In this document: positions 52,505 through 61,542 of the stretch, piece after piece
Position numbering within the stretch: the first letter of the stretch is position 1
Layout: each line of letters begins with the position of its first letter
Assembly (NCBI RefSeq): GCF_963675455.1
Contig: NZ_OY776217.1
Span: 868,001-932,000 of the forward strand
From: Emcibacter sp.
GTDB lineage: Bacteria > Pseudomonadota > Alphaproteobacteria > Sphingomonadales > Emcibacteraceae
DNA length: 64,000 nt
Direction: 5' to 3'
Notes under the pieces: model-generated
Told to the model about the DNA's origin: nothing
The model's input: the letters and a program-made list of their open reading frames with translations, nothing else
Database searches by the model: none
Program-made: the position numbers and the translations under genes

Positions 52505-53094
52505 CAATGATCCTGGCGTCCAACAGCCGGTCCCGGCAGAAAATATTACACCATGCCGGTGTGCCCTTCCGGTCGGTTGGCGCGGATGTGGACGAGGAAA
52601 AAATCAAAAACACTCTTCTGAAAGAAGGATGTGATTTTCAGGAAATTGCCGAGCAGCTGGCATTGGCGAAAACTCTGGACGTTTCCCGGCAGTTTCCCGA
52701 TGATCTTGTCATTGGCGGCGATCAGCTGCTGGTTTGTGATGGCAGGCTTTTCAGCAAAGCGGAAAATATGGAGGAAGCCCGCGCAAATCTCCGTTTTATG
52801 AGAGGAAAAAGCCATACCCTGATTTGCAGTCTGGTGATGGCCCGGGGAGCTGCGGAAATCTGGCGGGCGACAACCCGTCCAACCCTGACCATGCGGGATT
52901 TTTCCGATAACTTTCTGGAAAGCTATCTGGAACAAGGCGGTGCGGAAATTTTAAGTTCTGTGGGCTGCTATTTTTATGAAGGCCTGGGTGCCCAGCTTTT
53001 TTCAGAAATCGAGGGAGATTATTTTTCAATTTTGGGCCTTCCTCTGGTACAACTGATGGAGAAGCTGCGGGAACAGGAATATCTTTTGTCATGA
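52501..53094 (+). CDS. maf: Maf family nucleotide pyrophosphatase
   Basis: Maf proteins hydrolyse non-canonical nucleoside triphosphates. The 197-residue protein starts MILASNSRSRQKILHHAG, where the usual SPRR is SRSR. The catalytic aspartate is in VIGGDQLL, and RFMRGKSHTLICSLV and SSVGCYFYEGLGAQLFSEIEGDYF follow. This is the form found in the ppsR-maf-aroE-coaE-dnaQ order of alphaproteobacteria. Both ends overlap neighbours by four bases. Confidence 0.92.
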   Translation: MTMILASNSRSRQKILHHAGVPFRSVGADVDEEKIKNTLLKEGCDFQEIAEQLALAKTLDVSRQFPDDLVIGGDQLLVCDGRLFSKAENMEEARANLRFMRGKSHTLICSLVMARGAAEIWRATTRPTLTMRDFSDNFLESYLEQGGAEILSSVGCYFYEGLGAQLFSEIEGDYFSILGLPLVQLMEKLREQEYLLS

Positions 53095-53939
53095 AATTAA
53101 CGGGAAAAGCGAAAACAGCAGGCGTGATGGGTTATCCGGTCGGACATTCCCTGTCACCCAGGCTGCATGGATACTGGCTTGATCTGTATAAGGTGGACGG
53201 CGCCTATGTTCCTTTCGAGGTGAAACCGGAAAACCTCGGGGACTGTCTCCGGGCCCTGCCGAAGCTGGGGATCCGGGGCTGTAACCTGACCGTGCCGCAC
53301 AAGGAGACAGCACTGGGATTTGTCGACGAGATTGAAGATCATGCCCGACGGATTGGCGCGATCAATACCATTGTGGTGGGGAATGACGGCAGACTGACAG
53401 GTCGCAATACAGATGGTCTCGGGTTTCTGGAAAATATCCTGGTTAATGCGGAAAACTGGCAGCCGTCAAAGGGCCCGGCGGTTATTATCGGCGCCGGTGG
53501 TGCCGCCCGGGCGCTGATTGTTGCCCTTCTGGAGGCAGGCGTTCCCGAAATCAGGCTTGTCAACCGGACCAGGGAACGGGCTGAAAATCTGGCGCAGGAA
53601 CTTTCCCCGCATCAGATCAGGGTCATCGACTGGAAAGACCGCAGCGACTGTCTGCAGGATATTACCCTGCTGGTCAATAGCACGACCCAGGGTATGAAGG
53701 GACAGCCGCCGCTTGATCTTGATCTGGGCAGGTTGCCGGAAACGGCTGTGGTCAATGACATTGTGTATAATCCCCTGATCACGCCCTTGTTGTCGGCGGC
53801 GCAGCAACGGGGAAATGAAATTGTTGATGGCCTCGGCATGCTTCTTTTTCAGGCGGTGCCGGGATTTGAGGCCTGGTTTGGCGTTCGTCCGGAAGTCACC
53901 GAAGAACTTCGGCAGCGGGTTCTTGCCGGTCTGGTTTGA
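53091..53939 (+). CDS. aroE: Shikimate dehydrogenase
   Basis: AroE reduces 3-dehydroshikimate with NADPH in aromatic amino acid synthesis. The 282-residue protein has GYPVGHSLSPRLHGYWL (shikimate-binding serines), NLTVPHKE with the catalytic lysine, NTDGLGF, and the nucleotide motif GAGGAARALI. It overlaps maf by four bases. aroB and aroK of the same pathway lie near the right end of the window. Confidence 0.97.
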   Translation: MKLTGKAKTAGVMGYPVGHSLSPRLHGYWLDLYKVDGAYVPFEVKPENLGDCLRALPKLGIRGCNLTVPHKETALGFVDEIEDHARRIGAINTIVVGNDGRLTGRNTDGLGFLENILVNAENWQPSKGPAVIIGAGGAARALIVALLEAGVPEIRLVNRTRERAENLAQELSPHQIRVIDWKDRSDCLQDITLLVNSTTQGMKGQPPLDLDLGRLPETAVVNDIVYNPLITPLLSAAQQRGNEIVDGLGMLLFQAVPGFEAWFGVRPEVTEELRQRVLAGLV

Positions 53940-53969
53940 TGGTGGTGCTGGTCTGATGGCGGAACAGGG

Positions 53970-54587
53970 ATGAAGAAGGTAAAGAATAAAAATTCAGTCA
54001 TTCTTGTGGGGCTTACCGGGTCCATAGGAATGGGAAAATCAGAAACCGCCCATATGTTTCAGTCTCTTGGCATACCCGTTTTTGATTCCGATGCGGAAGT
54101 GCATCGCCTGATGGGGCCGGGCGGCAGGGCCGTACCACTGGTGGAAAAGGCCTTTCCCGGTGTGAGCGGTGAGACGGGTATTGATCGCAAGGAACTGGGC
54201 CGGCGGGTGTTTGGCGATGATGCGGCGTTGAAAAAGCTGGAGGCTATACTCCATCCCATGGTGGCGCGGGAACGGAATCTGTTTATCCGCCGCATGCGGC
54301 TGCAGGGACATCGGATTGTGGTGGTGGATGTGCCGCTGTTGTTCGAGACCGGTGGCGACCGTGCGGTGGATTATACGGTGGTGGTGTCGGCGCCGGCGTT
54401 GATCCAGAAAAGCCGGGTCATGGCGCGGCCGGGCATGACGGAACAAAGATTGCAGGCCATTCTGGAAAAGCAGATGCCGGACGTGGAAAAACGCCGCCGG
54501 GCCGATTTTGTGGTTCAGTCCGGGCTCGGCAAACGTCATGCCAGAGGCCAGGTCAGCCGGATCATCCGTATTTTGAGTAACCAGTGA
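53970..54587 (+). CDS. coaE: Dephospho-CoA kinase
   Basis: CoaE makes coenzyme A from dephospho-CoA and ATP. The 205-residue protein has the P-loop GLTGSIGMGKSE, where the more common TGGIGSGKS is altered, VFDSDAEVHRLM, and the VDVPLLFETGGD block. It follows aroE by 30 bases. Confidence 0.95.
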   Translation: MKKVKNKNSVILVGLTGSIGMGKSETAHMFQSLGIPVFDSDAEVHRLMGPGGRAVPLVEKAFPGVSGETGIDRKELGRRVFGDDAALKKLEAILHPMVARERNLFIRRMRLQGHRIVVVDVPLLFETGGDRAVDYTVVVSAPALIQKSRVMARPGMTEQRLQAILEKQMPDVEKRRRADFVVQSGLGKRHARGQVSRIIRILSNQ

Positions 54588-54602
54588 CGAAGGGCGTAGC
54601 CA

Positions 54603-55286
54603 ATGTTTGTGGGGCACTACGGGGCAGGGCTGGCCCTGAAAAAATATAAACCCGGCATCAATCTGGGATGGTTGTTTCTGGCCGTGATGCTGCCTGATAT
54701 CCTGCTTGGTGTTTTCGTGCTGTTTGGAGTGGAAAAAATCACTGTCCCGGAAAATTACAGCGCCCTGCATTACCTGACGTTTGACTTTCCCTATTCACAT
54801 GGGTTGCTTGCTTCGCTGCTTTGGGCTTTGTTCGCGTTTCTCTTCGTTCGTTTGTTGAAAATTGGAAAAGCTGACAACAAAATGATCGCCTGGCTGATGG
54901 CCCTGGCGGTATTTTCCCATTTTCTACTGGATGTCCTCGTTCATATCCCGGAGATGCCGTTGCTTGGCAACAGCTCGGTTCATCTCGGCCTTGGCTTGTG
55001 GAAAAATCTTCCCTTATCGCTTGGGCTGGAGGTCCTGGTAGCGCTGGCGGGCCTGGGACTTTACCTCGCGGCTACACCGAAGCCGTCGGCCCGACAAAAA
55101 TTCGGTGTACCGGCTTTGGTGTTTTTGATGATATGTTTTACAGTCGGAGGACAGTTGTTTTCCCCGGCGCCGGAAAACACAGTGGGACCCGCGGTGAGCT
55201 GGATTATGTCGGGGGTTTTGATCGCCCTTGTGGCCGGTGTCCTGGATCGGAAAACCCTGAACCCAGGATCTGATAGGTTCAAATAA
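54603..55286 (+). CDS. Polytopic membrane protein, YdjM/DUF457-like
   Basis: This 227-residue protein has about six hydrophobic segments. It begins MFVGHYGAGLALKKY, has LPDILLG and FPYSHGLLASL, and FSHFLLDVLVHIPEMP in the middle. The spaced histidine and aspartate residues resemble the membrane-bound metal-dependent hydrolases of the YdjM (DUF457) group, but I cannot be sure of catalysis. It lies between coaE and dnaQ, a position where other alphaproteobacteria usually have no gene. It could be an insertion into the conserved block. Confidence 0.7.
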   Translation: MFVGHYGAGLALKKYKPGINLGWLFLAVMLPDILLGVFVLFGVEKITVPENYSALHYLTFDFPYSHGLLASLLWALFAFLFVRLLKIGKADNKMIAWLMALAVFSHFLLDVLVHIPEMPLLGNSSVHLGLGLWKNLPLSLGLEVLVALAGLGLYLAATPKPSARQKFGVPALVFLMICFTVGGQLFSPAPENTVGPAVSWIMSGVLIALVAGVLDRKTLNPGSDRFK

Positions 55287-55295
55287 GGAATAGAA

Positions 55296-55994
55296 ATGCT
55301 AGAGATCGTGTTCGATACGGAAACCACCGGGTTTGACCCTTTTAATGGCGACAGGCTGGTGGAAATCGGCTGTATAGAAGTCAGGGATTTCATTCCGACG
55401 GGCCGGGTTTTTCACAAGTATGTCAATCCGGAACGTGACATGCCGTCGTCTGCAGAAGCAATACACGGGCTGTCCGCAGACTTTCTGAAGGACCATCCGG
55501 TATTTTCTGAAATTGTAGAAGAGTTTATGAATTTTGTCGGTGATGCCCGTCTTGTCGCCCATAACGCCGAATTCGATATGAAATTCATTAACTGGGAAAT
55601 TGAAAACCTGGGATTTACCCCCTTTCCCATGAGCCGGGCCATAGATACCCTGGCCATCGCGCGCCGGAAATTCCCCGGATCCCCGAATACCCTGGATGCG
55701 CTCTGTAAAAGATTAAATGTCGACAACTCCGGCAGGATTAAACACGGCGCCCTTCTCGATGCGGAGTTGCTGGCCGAGGTTTATCTGGAACTGATGGGCG
55801 GCCGTCAGACCGGATTCTCCCTGTCGGCGGAAACCGCTGAAAAAGAGGTGGGGGCGCCGGTAAAAGCCGAAAGAAAATACCGGGAACCGCGTCTTCATCA
55901 CCCGACCGAAGAAGAACTTGCCCGGCACCGGGCTTTTCTGGAGCAGGTAAAAGAGCCCTTGTGGTTTGCCGGTGAAAATAAAGCGGCTGAATAA
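55296..55994 (+). CDS. dnaQ: DNA polymerase III epsilon subunit
   Basis: DnaQ is the 3'-5' proofreading exonuclease of the replicative polymerase. The 232-residue protein has Exo I FDTETTGFDP (Asp7, Glu9), Exo II HNAEFDMKFINWE and Exo III HGALLDAELLAEVYLEL. It ends in a longer charged tail that would reach the polymerase subunit. A bidirectional terminator follows it. Confidence 0.97.
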   Translation: MLEIVFDTETTGFDPFNGDRLVEIGCIEVRDFIPTGRVFHKYVNPERDMPSSAEAIHGLSADFLKDHPVFSEIVEEFMNFVGDARLVAHNAEFDMKFINWEIENLGFTPFPMSRAIDTLAIARRKFPGSPNTLDALCKRLNVDNSGRIKHGALLDAELLAEVYLELMGGRQTGFSLSAETAEKEVGAPVKAERKYREPRLHHPTEEELARHRAFLEQVKEPLWFAGENKAAE

Positions 55995-56029
55995 ATACAA
56001 AAGGCCCTCCATCGGAGGGCCTTTTGTAT
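55995..56029. terminator. Bidirectional terminator between dnaQ and secB
   Basis: A perfect 16-base stem (ATACAAAAGGCCCTCC and its complement) has a three-base loop ATC. It is placed 1 base after dnaQ and 19 bases from the convergent secB stop, so it serves both genes. Confidence 0.95.
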
Positions 56030-56047
56030 TTGAAAAAATCAGGTCAA

Positions 56048-56569
56048 TCAGTTGACGGTGATGTCTTCCTGGGCACCAGCGGCCTGTACTTTGGCCTGCT
56101 GAACCTGCTGGGCATAAAGACCAGCGAAATCAATGGGCTCGAGCATCAGCGGCGGGAAACCGCCGTCGCGGGTTGCATCCGCAACAATGCGGCGGGCAAA
56201 CGGGAACAGCATGCGCGGTGCTTCGATCATCAGGAAAGGCTGCAGGGCTTCCGGCGGCACATTCTTGGCGCCGAAAAGTCCGGAATAAACCAGTTCCACA
56301 ACAAAAGCGGTATCTTCACCGGCCTTGGCGGTGCTGCTGATTTTCAGGTCAACTTCATAAACTTCCTCACCCAGCTGACGGGCATTGAGGTTTACATTGA
56401 TGTCCATGCTCGGTTTTTCATTGGCCAGCTTTTGAAGTGTCTGGGCCGGTGTCGGGTTTTCAAAGGAAAGATCCTTGATATACTGACCCAGAATTCCAAC
56501 CTGAATCCCTTCCGGAGCTGTATTTTCTGCGGCCTGTTCAACCGGCTTGTTTTCTGTTTCGTCTGACAT
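56048..56569 (-). CDS. secB: Protein-export chaperone SecB
   Basis: SecB keeps preproteins unfolded for SecA. The 173-residue protein has QYIKDLSFENP and the conserved VVELVYSGLFGAKNVPPEALQPFLMIEAPRMLFPFARRIVAD block and PPLMLEPIDF. The N-terminal 20 residues are acidic and disordered. It faces dnaQ, the usual layout in alphaproteobacteria. Confidence 0.97.
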   Translation of the reverse strand: MSDETENKPVEQAAENTAPEGIQVGILGQYIKDLSFENPTPAQTLQKLANEKPSMDINVNLNARQLGEEVYEVDLKISSTAKAGEDTAFVVELVYSGLFGAKNVPPEALQPFLMIEAPRMLFPFARRIVADATRDGGFPPLMLEPIDFAGLYAQQVQQAKVQAAGAQEDITVN

Positions 56570-56682
56570 ATTTTGTTCCCAATAAATTTAGTCTTGGTAC
56601 CCCATTAAAGAAGTCTGGCTAACACGGATTGCCCATAAGTACAAGATGAACATGGCCGCAGGCTGTAAAAATTGCCGTTTTT

Positions 56683-57156
56683 TTACTCTTTACGATCAGG
56701 GTCATCATCCAGCATGGCCGGACTGTCATCCTCATGCCGATATTCTCCGTCAATGACGGTTGATCGGTCTGATCCTGGCCCCCGGCCGTGACCGTAATAA
56801 TGAACCTCGATATTTTTGACGATCTGCCGGCCGAGGAAATTACGGGCCGGCGTGATGGCCAGCAGCACGGCGATGCTGTCCGTGATAAATCCGGGCAGCA
56901 GGAAAAACAGGCCGGCGATCAGCAGGAAAAAGCCATGAAAGATTTCCTCGATCGGGCTTTCCCCGTTCTGCAGGTTGCGGTGCATCCGCTGCATGACCTC
57001 GAAACCCTGAAGGCGTATCAGATAGACTCCGAGCACGGCGGTAAGGATCGTCGCCAGAAAAGCGTTGAAACCGCCAATGGCGTCGCCGACCTCCAGAAAG
57101 ACGAGAAATTCAAGATAGGGTACGGCAAGAACAAGGATAAGGATAAGCAGGGGCAT
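56683..57156 (-). CDS. fxsA: FxsA family membrane protein
   Basis: This is a 157-residue inner-membrane protein with about four hydrophobic segments. PYLEFLVFLEVGDAIGGFNA, GVYLIRLQGFEVMQRMHRNLQNGESPIEE and LPGFITDSIAVLLAI are FxsA motifs. In E. coli FxsA relieves phage T7 exclusion by the F plasmid, but its physiological role is unknown. The C-terminal 35 residues are charged. It lies 113 bases upstream of secB. Confidence 0.92.
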   Translation of the reverse strand: MPLLILILVLAVPYLEFLVFLEVGDAIGGFNAFLATILTAVLGVYLIRLQGFEVMQRMHRNLQNGESPIEEIFHGFFLLIAGLFFLLPGFITDSIAVLLAITPARNFLGRQIVKNIEVHYYGHGRGPGSDRSTVIDGEYRHEDDSPAMLDDDPDRKE

Positions 57157-57351
57157 GAAGCACTTCCGGTTGATAAAAACAGCGGCAAGCCGGATTTATC
57201 AGGTTAAAGATATTTTCGATCCTGTATTCAAATAATTTCAGGTTCGTCCTATATATAGAACAACATATATGCAATAATTTCCTTTCGCCAAGGGGCAGAA
57301 GGGACAATAGCTGACCTTTCCGGGTATATTGCAGCATTACAGAGAGAAAAT

Positions 57352-58059
57352 ATGGACAGCGGATCTGACAATATTGAACTGATTATCCTGGCCCTGATTG
57401 CGGCATTTATTATTTTCCAGTTACGTAAGGTGCTGGGCAGCAGAACGGGCTATGACGGGTCTGATGATGAAGACCAGAGCAGCTTTGACCGCCATCAGGC
57501 GGAGGAAGACAATGTGGTTCCCATCCGGCGCGACAAGGCCGGGTCTTCCGAGAGGCGCGAAAATGATGTTCCGGAAAACGAACCGTCTGTCGGAGTGAAA
57601 AAGGATTCCCCCTTCTACGGGGTGCTGTGCCAGATCAGGGATATCGATCGTACCTTTACGCTGGATATATTCCTGGATGGTGCTGAATATGCTTACCGCA
57701 TGATTCTGGAAGCCTTCTGGAAGGGTGACAAAACCGATTTGCGCAATATGCTCAACAAAGAGGTTTTCGCCCAGTTTTCCAAAGTTATCGATGATATGAA
57801 AGCCGACAGGCATCATTTTGATAACAAGCTCATGGATGTGGAAAGAATCGATCTTGAAGATGTAAGTCTTACCGGCACAATGGCGGAAATCACCGTCAGA
57901 TATGTCAGTCACATGGTTCTGTCCACAAAGGACGAGGAAAACCGGATCATGTCCGGGGATGTCACTGAACCGGTCAAAGTGACTGATATCTGGACATTCT
58001 GCCGGGATGTGAAAAGTTCCGATCCCAACTGGACTCTGGTAGCCACCAGAAATGGCTAA
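57352..58059 (+). CDS. Tim44-like domain protein
   Basis: This 235-residue protein has one N-terminal membrane segment (about 9-22, IELIILALIAAFIIFQLRKV), a charged linker and a C-terminal Tim44-like domain. AYRMILEAFWKGDKTDLRNMLNKEVFAQF and the DIWTFCRDVKSSDPNWTLVATRNG ending are typical. Bacterial relatives are proposed to work in membrane protein handling. It overlaps mltA by eight bases and is divergent from fxsA. Confidence 0.92.
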   Translation: MDSGSDNIELIILALIAAFIIFQLRKVLGSRTGYDGSDDEDQSSFDRHQAEEDNVVPIRRDKAGSSERRENDVPENEPSVGVKKDSPFYGVLCQIRDIDRTFTLDIFLDGAEYAYRMILEAFWKGDKTDLRNMLNKEVFAQFSKVIDDMKADRHHFDNKLMDVERIDLEDVSLTGTMAEITVRYVSHMVLSTKDEENRIMSGDVTEPVKVTDIWTFCRDVKSSDPNWTLVATRNG

Positions 58060-59311
58060 ACGTTTCCTGTCCCTTGGTTTTGGTTTCGGGACAGGCCTTG
58101 GTCTGGCGGCCGGTCTGGCCTTTTTATTCCTTTATCTGCAACCGCAGCAGCAGTCCGGTCAGACGGAGACCCCGCCCCCAAAAGACTATACCGTCCTGAA
58201 TTTATCGGCATTGCCGGGCTGGTCCGAGGATGAACTGTCGCCGGCAGTGCAGGCGCTGGAAAAAACCTGTGAGAAATGGTCTACCCTGCCGGTCGAATAT
58301 ATTGTGTCGTCTTCCCCGGTTCCGATGACCGTAGAGGACTGGCTGGGTCCCTGCCAGGAACTGCAGGAGGCTTCGGACCTGGACAACAGAAGCTTTCTGG
58401 AACGCCGGTTTCAGGCGGTTAAACTGACTGACGAGACGGGAGGCGCGCCTGAAAAGGGATTGTTTACCGGCTATTTTTCCCCTGAATATGAAGGATCTTT
58501 GCAGCCTTCAGAGGACTATAATGTGCCTCTCTACACGGTGCCGGATGATTTGCAGGTTCTGGATCTGGGTGAGTTTGATCCCGGCCTGAAAGGCCGCAAG
58601 ATTGTCGGTGAAGTGACGGACGGAAAATTTATCCCCTATAAAAGCCGCCGGGAAATCGAAAGCGGCAGACTGGATAACCGCGGTCTGGAGCTTGTCTGGC
58701 TCAAGCGGCCCGAGGATGCCTTTTTTCTGCATATTCAGGGATCGGGTGTGATCCGGCTGGAGAACGGCGATCTTCTCCGGGTCGGGTATGCGGCAAAAAA
58801 CGGCCGACCTTACCGGGCGGTGGGAAAATTCCTGATCGAGGAAGGGGAAATCAGCCGGGCCGAAATGTCCATGCAGGCCATCCGCAGCTGGATGGAAAAT
58901 AACCCGCAGCGGGCCCGGGAGCTTATGTGGCGCAACCCGTCCTATATCTTTTTCCGTCATCTCGAGGCCGCCGGTCCGGTCGGAACACTTGGTGTCCCCC
59001 TGACCGCCGGCAGATCCTTGGCTATCGATCCGAAAAATATACCGCTCGGCATACCGGTCTGGCTTGATATCGAACCGGAGAATACGGTTACCGGCCAAGT
59101 CCCGTTCAGGAGACTTATGGTGACCCAGGATACGGGCAGCGCCATTCGCGGCAGGGTGCGGGGCGATATTTTCTGGGGCGTCGGTGACGAGGCCGGGCGG
59201 ATTGCCGGGCAAATGAAGGAAACCGGTACCTATTATTTATTATTGCCGAAGGAAGTTATCATTCGGATGGAAAATGCTGGAGCAGAAAATGACCAGGCGC
59301 CGTCTGACTGA
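58052..59311 (+). CDS. mltA: Membrane-bound lytic murein transglycosylase A
   Basis: MltA cleaves peptidoglycan glycan strands, leaving 1,6-anhydro ends. The 419-residue protein has an N-terminal hydrophobic segment, but no lipobox cysteine is visible, so it is anchored or secreted by that segment. FTGYFSPEYEGSL and SAIRGRVRGDIFWGVG with VTQDTGSAI (3D domain aspartate) are the catalytic-site motifs. It overlaps both the Tim44-like gene and smr. Confidence 0.95.
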   Translation: MAKRFLSLGFGFGTGLGLAAGLAFLFLYLQPQQQSGQTETPPPKDYTVLNLSALPGWSEDELSPAVQALEKTCEKWSTLPVEYIVSSSPVPMTVEDWLGPCQELQEASDLDNRSFLERRFQAVKLTDETGGAPEKGLFTGYFSPEYEGSLQPSEDYNVPLYTVPDDLQVLDLGEFDPGLKGRKIVGEVTDGKFIPYKSRREIESGRLDNRGLELVWLKRPEDAFFLHIQGSGVIRLENGDLLRVGYAAKNGRPYRAVGKFLIEEGEISRAEMSMQAIRSWMENNPQRARELMWRNPSYIFFRHLEAAGPVGTLGVPLTAGRSLAIDPKNIPLGIPVWLDIEPENTVTGQVPFRRLMVTQDTGSAIRGRVRGDIFWGVGDEAGRIAGQMKETGTYYLLLPKEVIIRMENAGAENDQAPSD

Positions 59312-59855
59312 AGAAGAAAAGAAACTGTGGTCAAAAGTGACCCGGGATGTTCAGCAGCGAAGCCCGGATTTGGTTCCGGCGGAACAGGAAGACGCGATTC
59401 CGTCAGGCCGAAAGCCGGCGAAAAAGCCCGCCAGCCATGTAACCCCGCGCGCCCGTCCGGTTCCACAAAGACAGGAACATGCCCCGGTCGTGGCGGTTGA
59501 TCACAACTGGCAACAAAAACTCCGCCGCGGCAAGGTGTCTGTGGAAGGCAAAATCGATCTGCACGGTATGACCCAGGACCGGGCCTATGGCGTCCTGTCA
59601 GGTTATATCCACAGGGCAAGGGCGTCCGGCAAACGGGTTATTCTGGTGATTACCGGCAAGGGCGGGCCGAAAAGGGATTTTGCCGGGATGTCCATGCGTG
59701 ATTTTGAATATCGACGCGGCGTGTTGCGGGACCAGGTGCCGAACTGGCTGTCCTCTGGCGATCTGCGTGGTTCTGTAGTATCTTTTTTCTCCGCTAACCG
59801 GGAACATGGAGGGGAAGGCGCCCTGTATGTCATCTTGAAAAAGGAGGATAAATGA
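59289..59855 (+). CDS. Smr/MutS2 domain protein
   Basis: This 188-residue protein has a basic, disordered N-terminal half and a C-terminal Smr domain: KIDLHGMTQDRAYGVLSGYIHRA, then VILVITGKGGPKR and the C-terminal LKKED. Smr domains are small nucleases acting on DNA or RNA. The LDLHG-type motif is present and the HGKG-type motif is TGKG. I start at 59289 since GGAG lies six bases before it; an ATG at 59274 is possible. The gene lies between mltA and the XRE regulator. Confidence 0.9.
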   Translation: MTRRRLTEEEKKLWSKVTRDVQQRSPDLVPAEQEDAIPSGRKPAKKPASHVTPRARPVPQRQEHAPVVAVDHNWQQKLRRGKVSVEGKIDLHGMTQDRAYGVLSGYIHRARASGKRVILVITGKGGPKRDFAGMSMRDFEYRRGVLRDQVPNWLSSGDLRGSVVSFFSANREHGGEGALYVILKKEDK

Positions 59856-60217
59856 CGCCGTTTGGCCGCAAGGTTCGGGAAATAAGAAAACAAAGAAACG
59901 TGAGCCAGAAACAGATGGCCAAGGATCTCGGTGTCAGCGCCGCCTATCTTTCCGCTCTGGAACACGGCCACAGGGGGCGGCCTTCCTGGGCGCTGGTCCA
60001 GCAGATTATCACCTATTTCGATCTGATCTGGGATGATGCGGAGGATCTGGAAGAACTGGCTCGCCTGTCCCACCCGAAAATGTCCATCGACACCGCAGGG
60101 TTAAGTCCCGAAGCGACCAAACTGGTCAATATGCTGTCGCGCAATATCCACAGGCTGTCCCATGAGGAAGTGGTCAACATCCTCAATTATCTCGAGAATA
60201 AAGAAGAGCTTTCCTGA
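59852..60217 (+). CDS. XRE family helix-turn-helix regulator
   Basis: This 121-residue protein has an N-terminal HTH: VSQKQMAKDLGVSAAYLSALEHG. A longer conserved segment RGRPSWALVQQIITYFDLIWDDAEDLEELARLSHPK follows. It overlaps smr by four bases. Its target is unknown. The mltA-smr-xre order recurs in alphaproteobacteria, so the gene is part of a stable envelope-related operon. Confidence 0.92.
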   Translation: MTPFGRKVREIRKQRNVSQKQMAKDLGVSAAYLSALEHGHRGRPSWALVQQIITYFDLIWDDAEDLEELARLSHPKMSIDTAGLSPEATKLVNMLSRNIHRLSHEEVVNILNYLENKEELS

Positions 60218-60238
60218 AGGCAGTTTTCGGGCCTGGGC

Positions 60239-61525
60239 TCAGTTCCCCGGCTGCTCCAGCTGGATGCGTATAGAGGTGATCTGGTTCCGGCGGCGGCGCA
60301 GGACTTCAAAGGAGAAGCCGTTGATGGAGAATTTCTGTCCCGGCAGGGGAATGGCTTCCGCCAGATCGATGATGTAACCGGCGATCGTCGTGGCCTCTTC
60401 GTCAGACAGGTTCCAGTTGAACTGCCGGTTCAGGTCACGGATCGAGGTTGTACCTTCCACAATAACCGAGCCGTTTTTGAGTTCCCGGATACCCGTCTGG
60501 TGTGGATCATGTTCATCGGTGATTTCGCCGACGATTTCCTCAAGAATATCCTCCAGGGTAGTAATGCCCATCAGGGCGCCATATTCATCCACAACCAGGG
60601 CAAAATGAAGTTTTCGTTCCAGAAAGGCGGCCAATTGTTCCTGCAGGCTTGTTGTTTCGGGGACAAACCACGGGTCCTGTGTGATTTCCTCGAGGGTAAT
60701 CTTGTCCAGGTCACCGTTCCGGGCCTTTATGGCCCTGAGCAGGTCCTTGGCGTGAATGACGCCGATAATATTGTCCGGATCCTCTTTCCACAGCGGCAGC
60801 CGGGTATAGGGACTTTGCACAACATGCTCCAGAATTTCCTGCATGCTGTCGTCCGCATTAATCATCTCCACATTTTTGCGGTGGACCATGACATCCTCCA
60901 GATGGATGCTTTCCAGATCAAGGATGCTGGCCAGCATATCCTTGTGTTCCTTGACCAGCCCGCCTTCGTGGGCCTGAAGCGAAATGGCGCCGCGGATTTC
61001 GTCATGGGGAGACAGGACTTTTTGCTGGTCGGTGATATCAATGCCGAAAATTTTCAGTGTCGCCCGGACCACGATCTGCACAGTTCGCACGGCCGGGGAA
61101 AACAGAAATACAATGACCCGGATCAGGGGCGCCACGGTCAGCGCCAGTTTATCCGGATTGGAAATGGCGTATGTTTTGGGCAGGACTTCTGCGAAAACCA
61201 GCACCAGCACGGTCATTGCAATGGTGGCATAGACCACACCGACGTCACCGAAAAGTTCGATAAAGACCGAGGTGGCCAGGGCGGAAGCCAGAATATTGAC
61301 CAGATTGTTGCCAAGCAGGATCGCCCCGATCAGGCTTTCCGCATCGCTGATCAGGCGTTCAACCAATGTTGCCCGCTTGTTTCCTTCCCGTGCCAGCTTG
61401 TGCATGTTGGAGGCGGAGGCAGCCGTCAGACTGGTTTCCGACCCGGAAAAAAATCCCGAGAGCAGAATAAGAAACAGGATTGCAAGAGCAGTTAAAATAA
61501 GTTCGGTTTCCATGGCTATCTGCAT
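60239..61525 (-). CDS. CNNM/CBS domain transporter-like protein (HlyC/CorC family)
   Basis: This 428-residue protein has an N-terminal DUF21 membrane domain with four hydrophobic segments (SGFFSGSETSLTAAS motif), two CBS domains, and a C-terminal CorC/HlyC domain near GTTSIRDLNRQFNW. Relatives export Mg2+ or control Co2+ and Mg2+ efflux. The start at 61525 has GGA nearby; an ATG at 61513 is an alternative. It is convergent with the XRE gene and 17 bases after aroB. Confidence 0.93.
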   Translation of the reverse strand: MQIAMETELILTALAILFLILLSGFFSGSETSLTAASASNMHKLAREGNKRATLVERLISDAESLIGAILLGNNLVNILASALATSVFIELFGDVGVVYATIAMTVLVLVFAEVLPKTYAISNPDKLALTVAPLIRVIVFLFSPAVRTVQIVVRATLKIFGIDITDQQKVLSPHDEIRGAISLQAHEGGLVKEHKDMLASILDLESIHLEDVMVHRKNVEMINADDSMQEILEHVVQSPYTRLPLWKEDPDNIIGVIHAKDLLRAIKARNGDLDKITLEEITQDPWFVPETTSLQEQLAAFLERKLHFALVVDEYGALMGITTLEDILEEIVGEITDEHDPHQTGIRELKNGSVIVEGTTSIRDLNRQFNWNLSDEEATTIAGYIIDLAEAIPLPGQKFSINGFSFEVLRRRRNQITSIRIQLEQPGN

Positions 61526-61542
61526 TGTTCCGTCAATATGGG

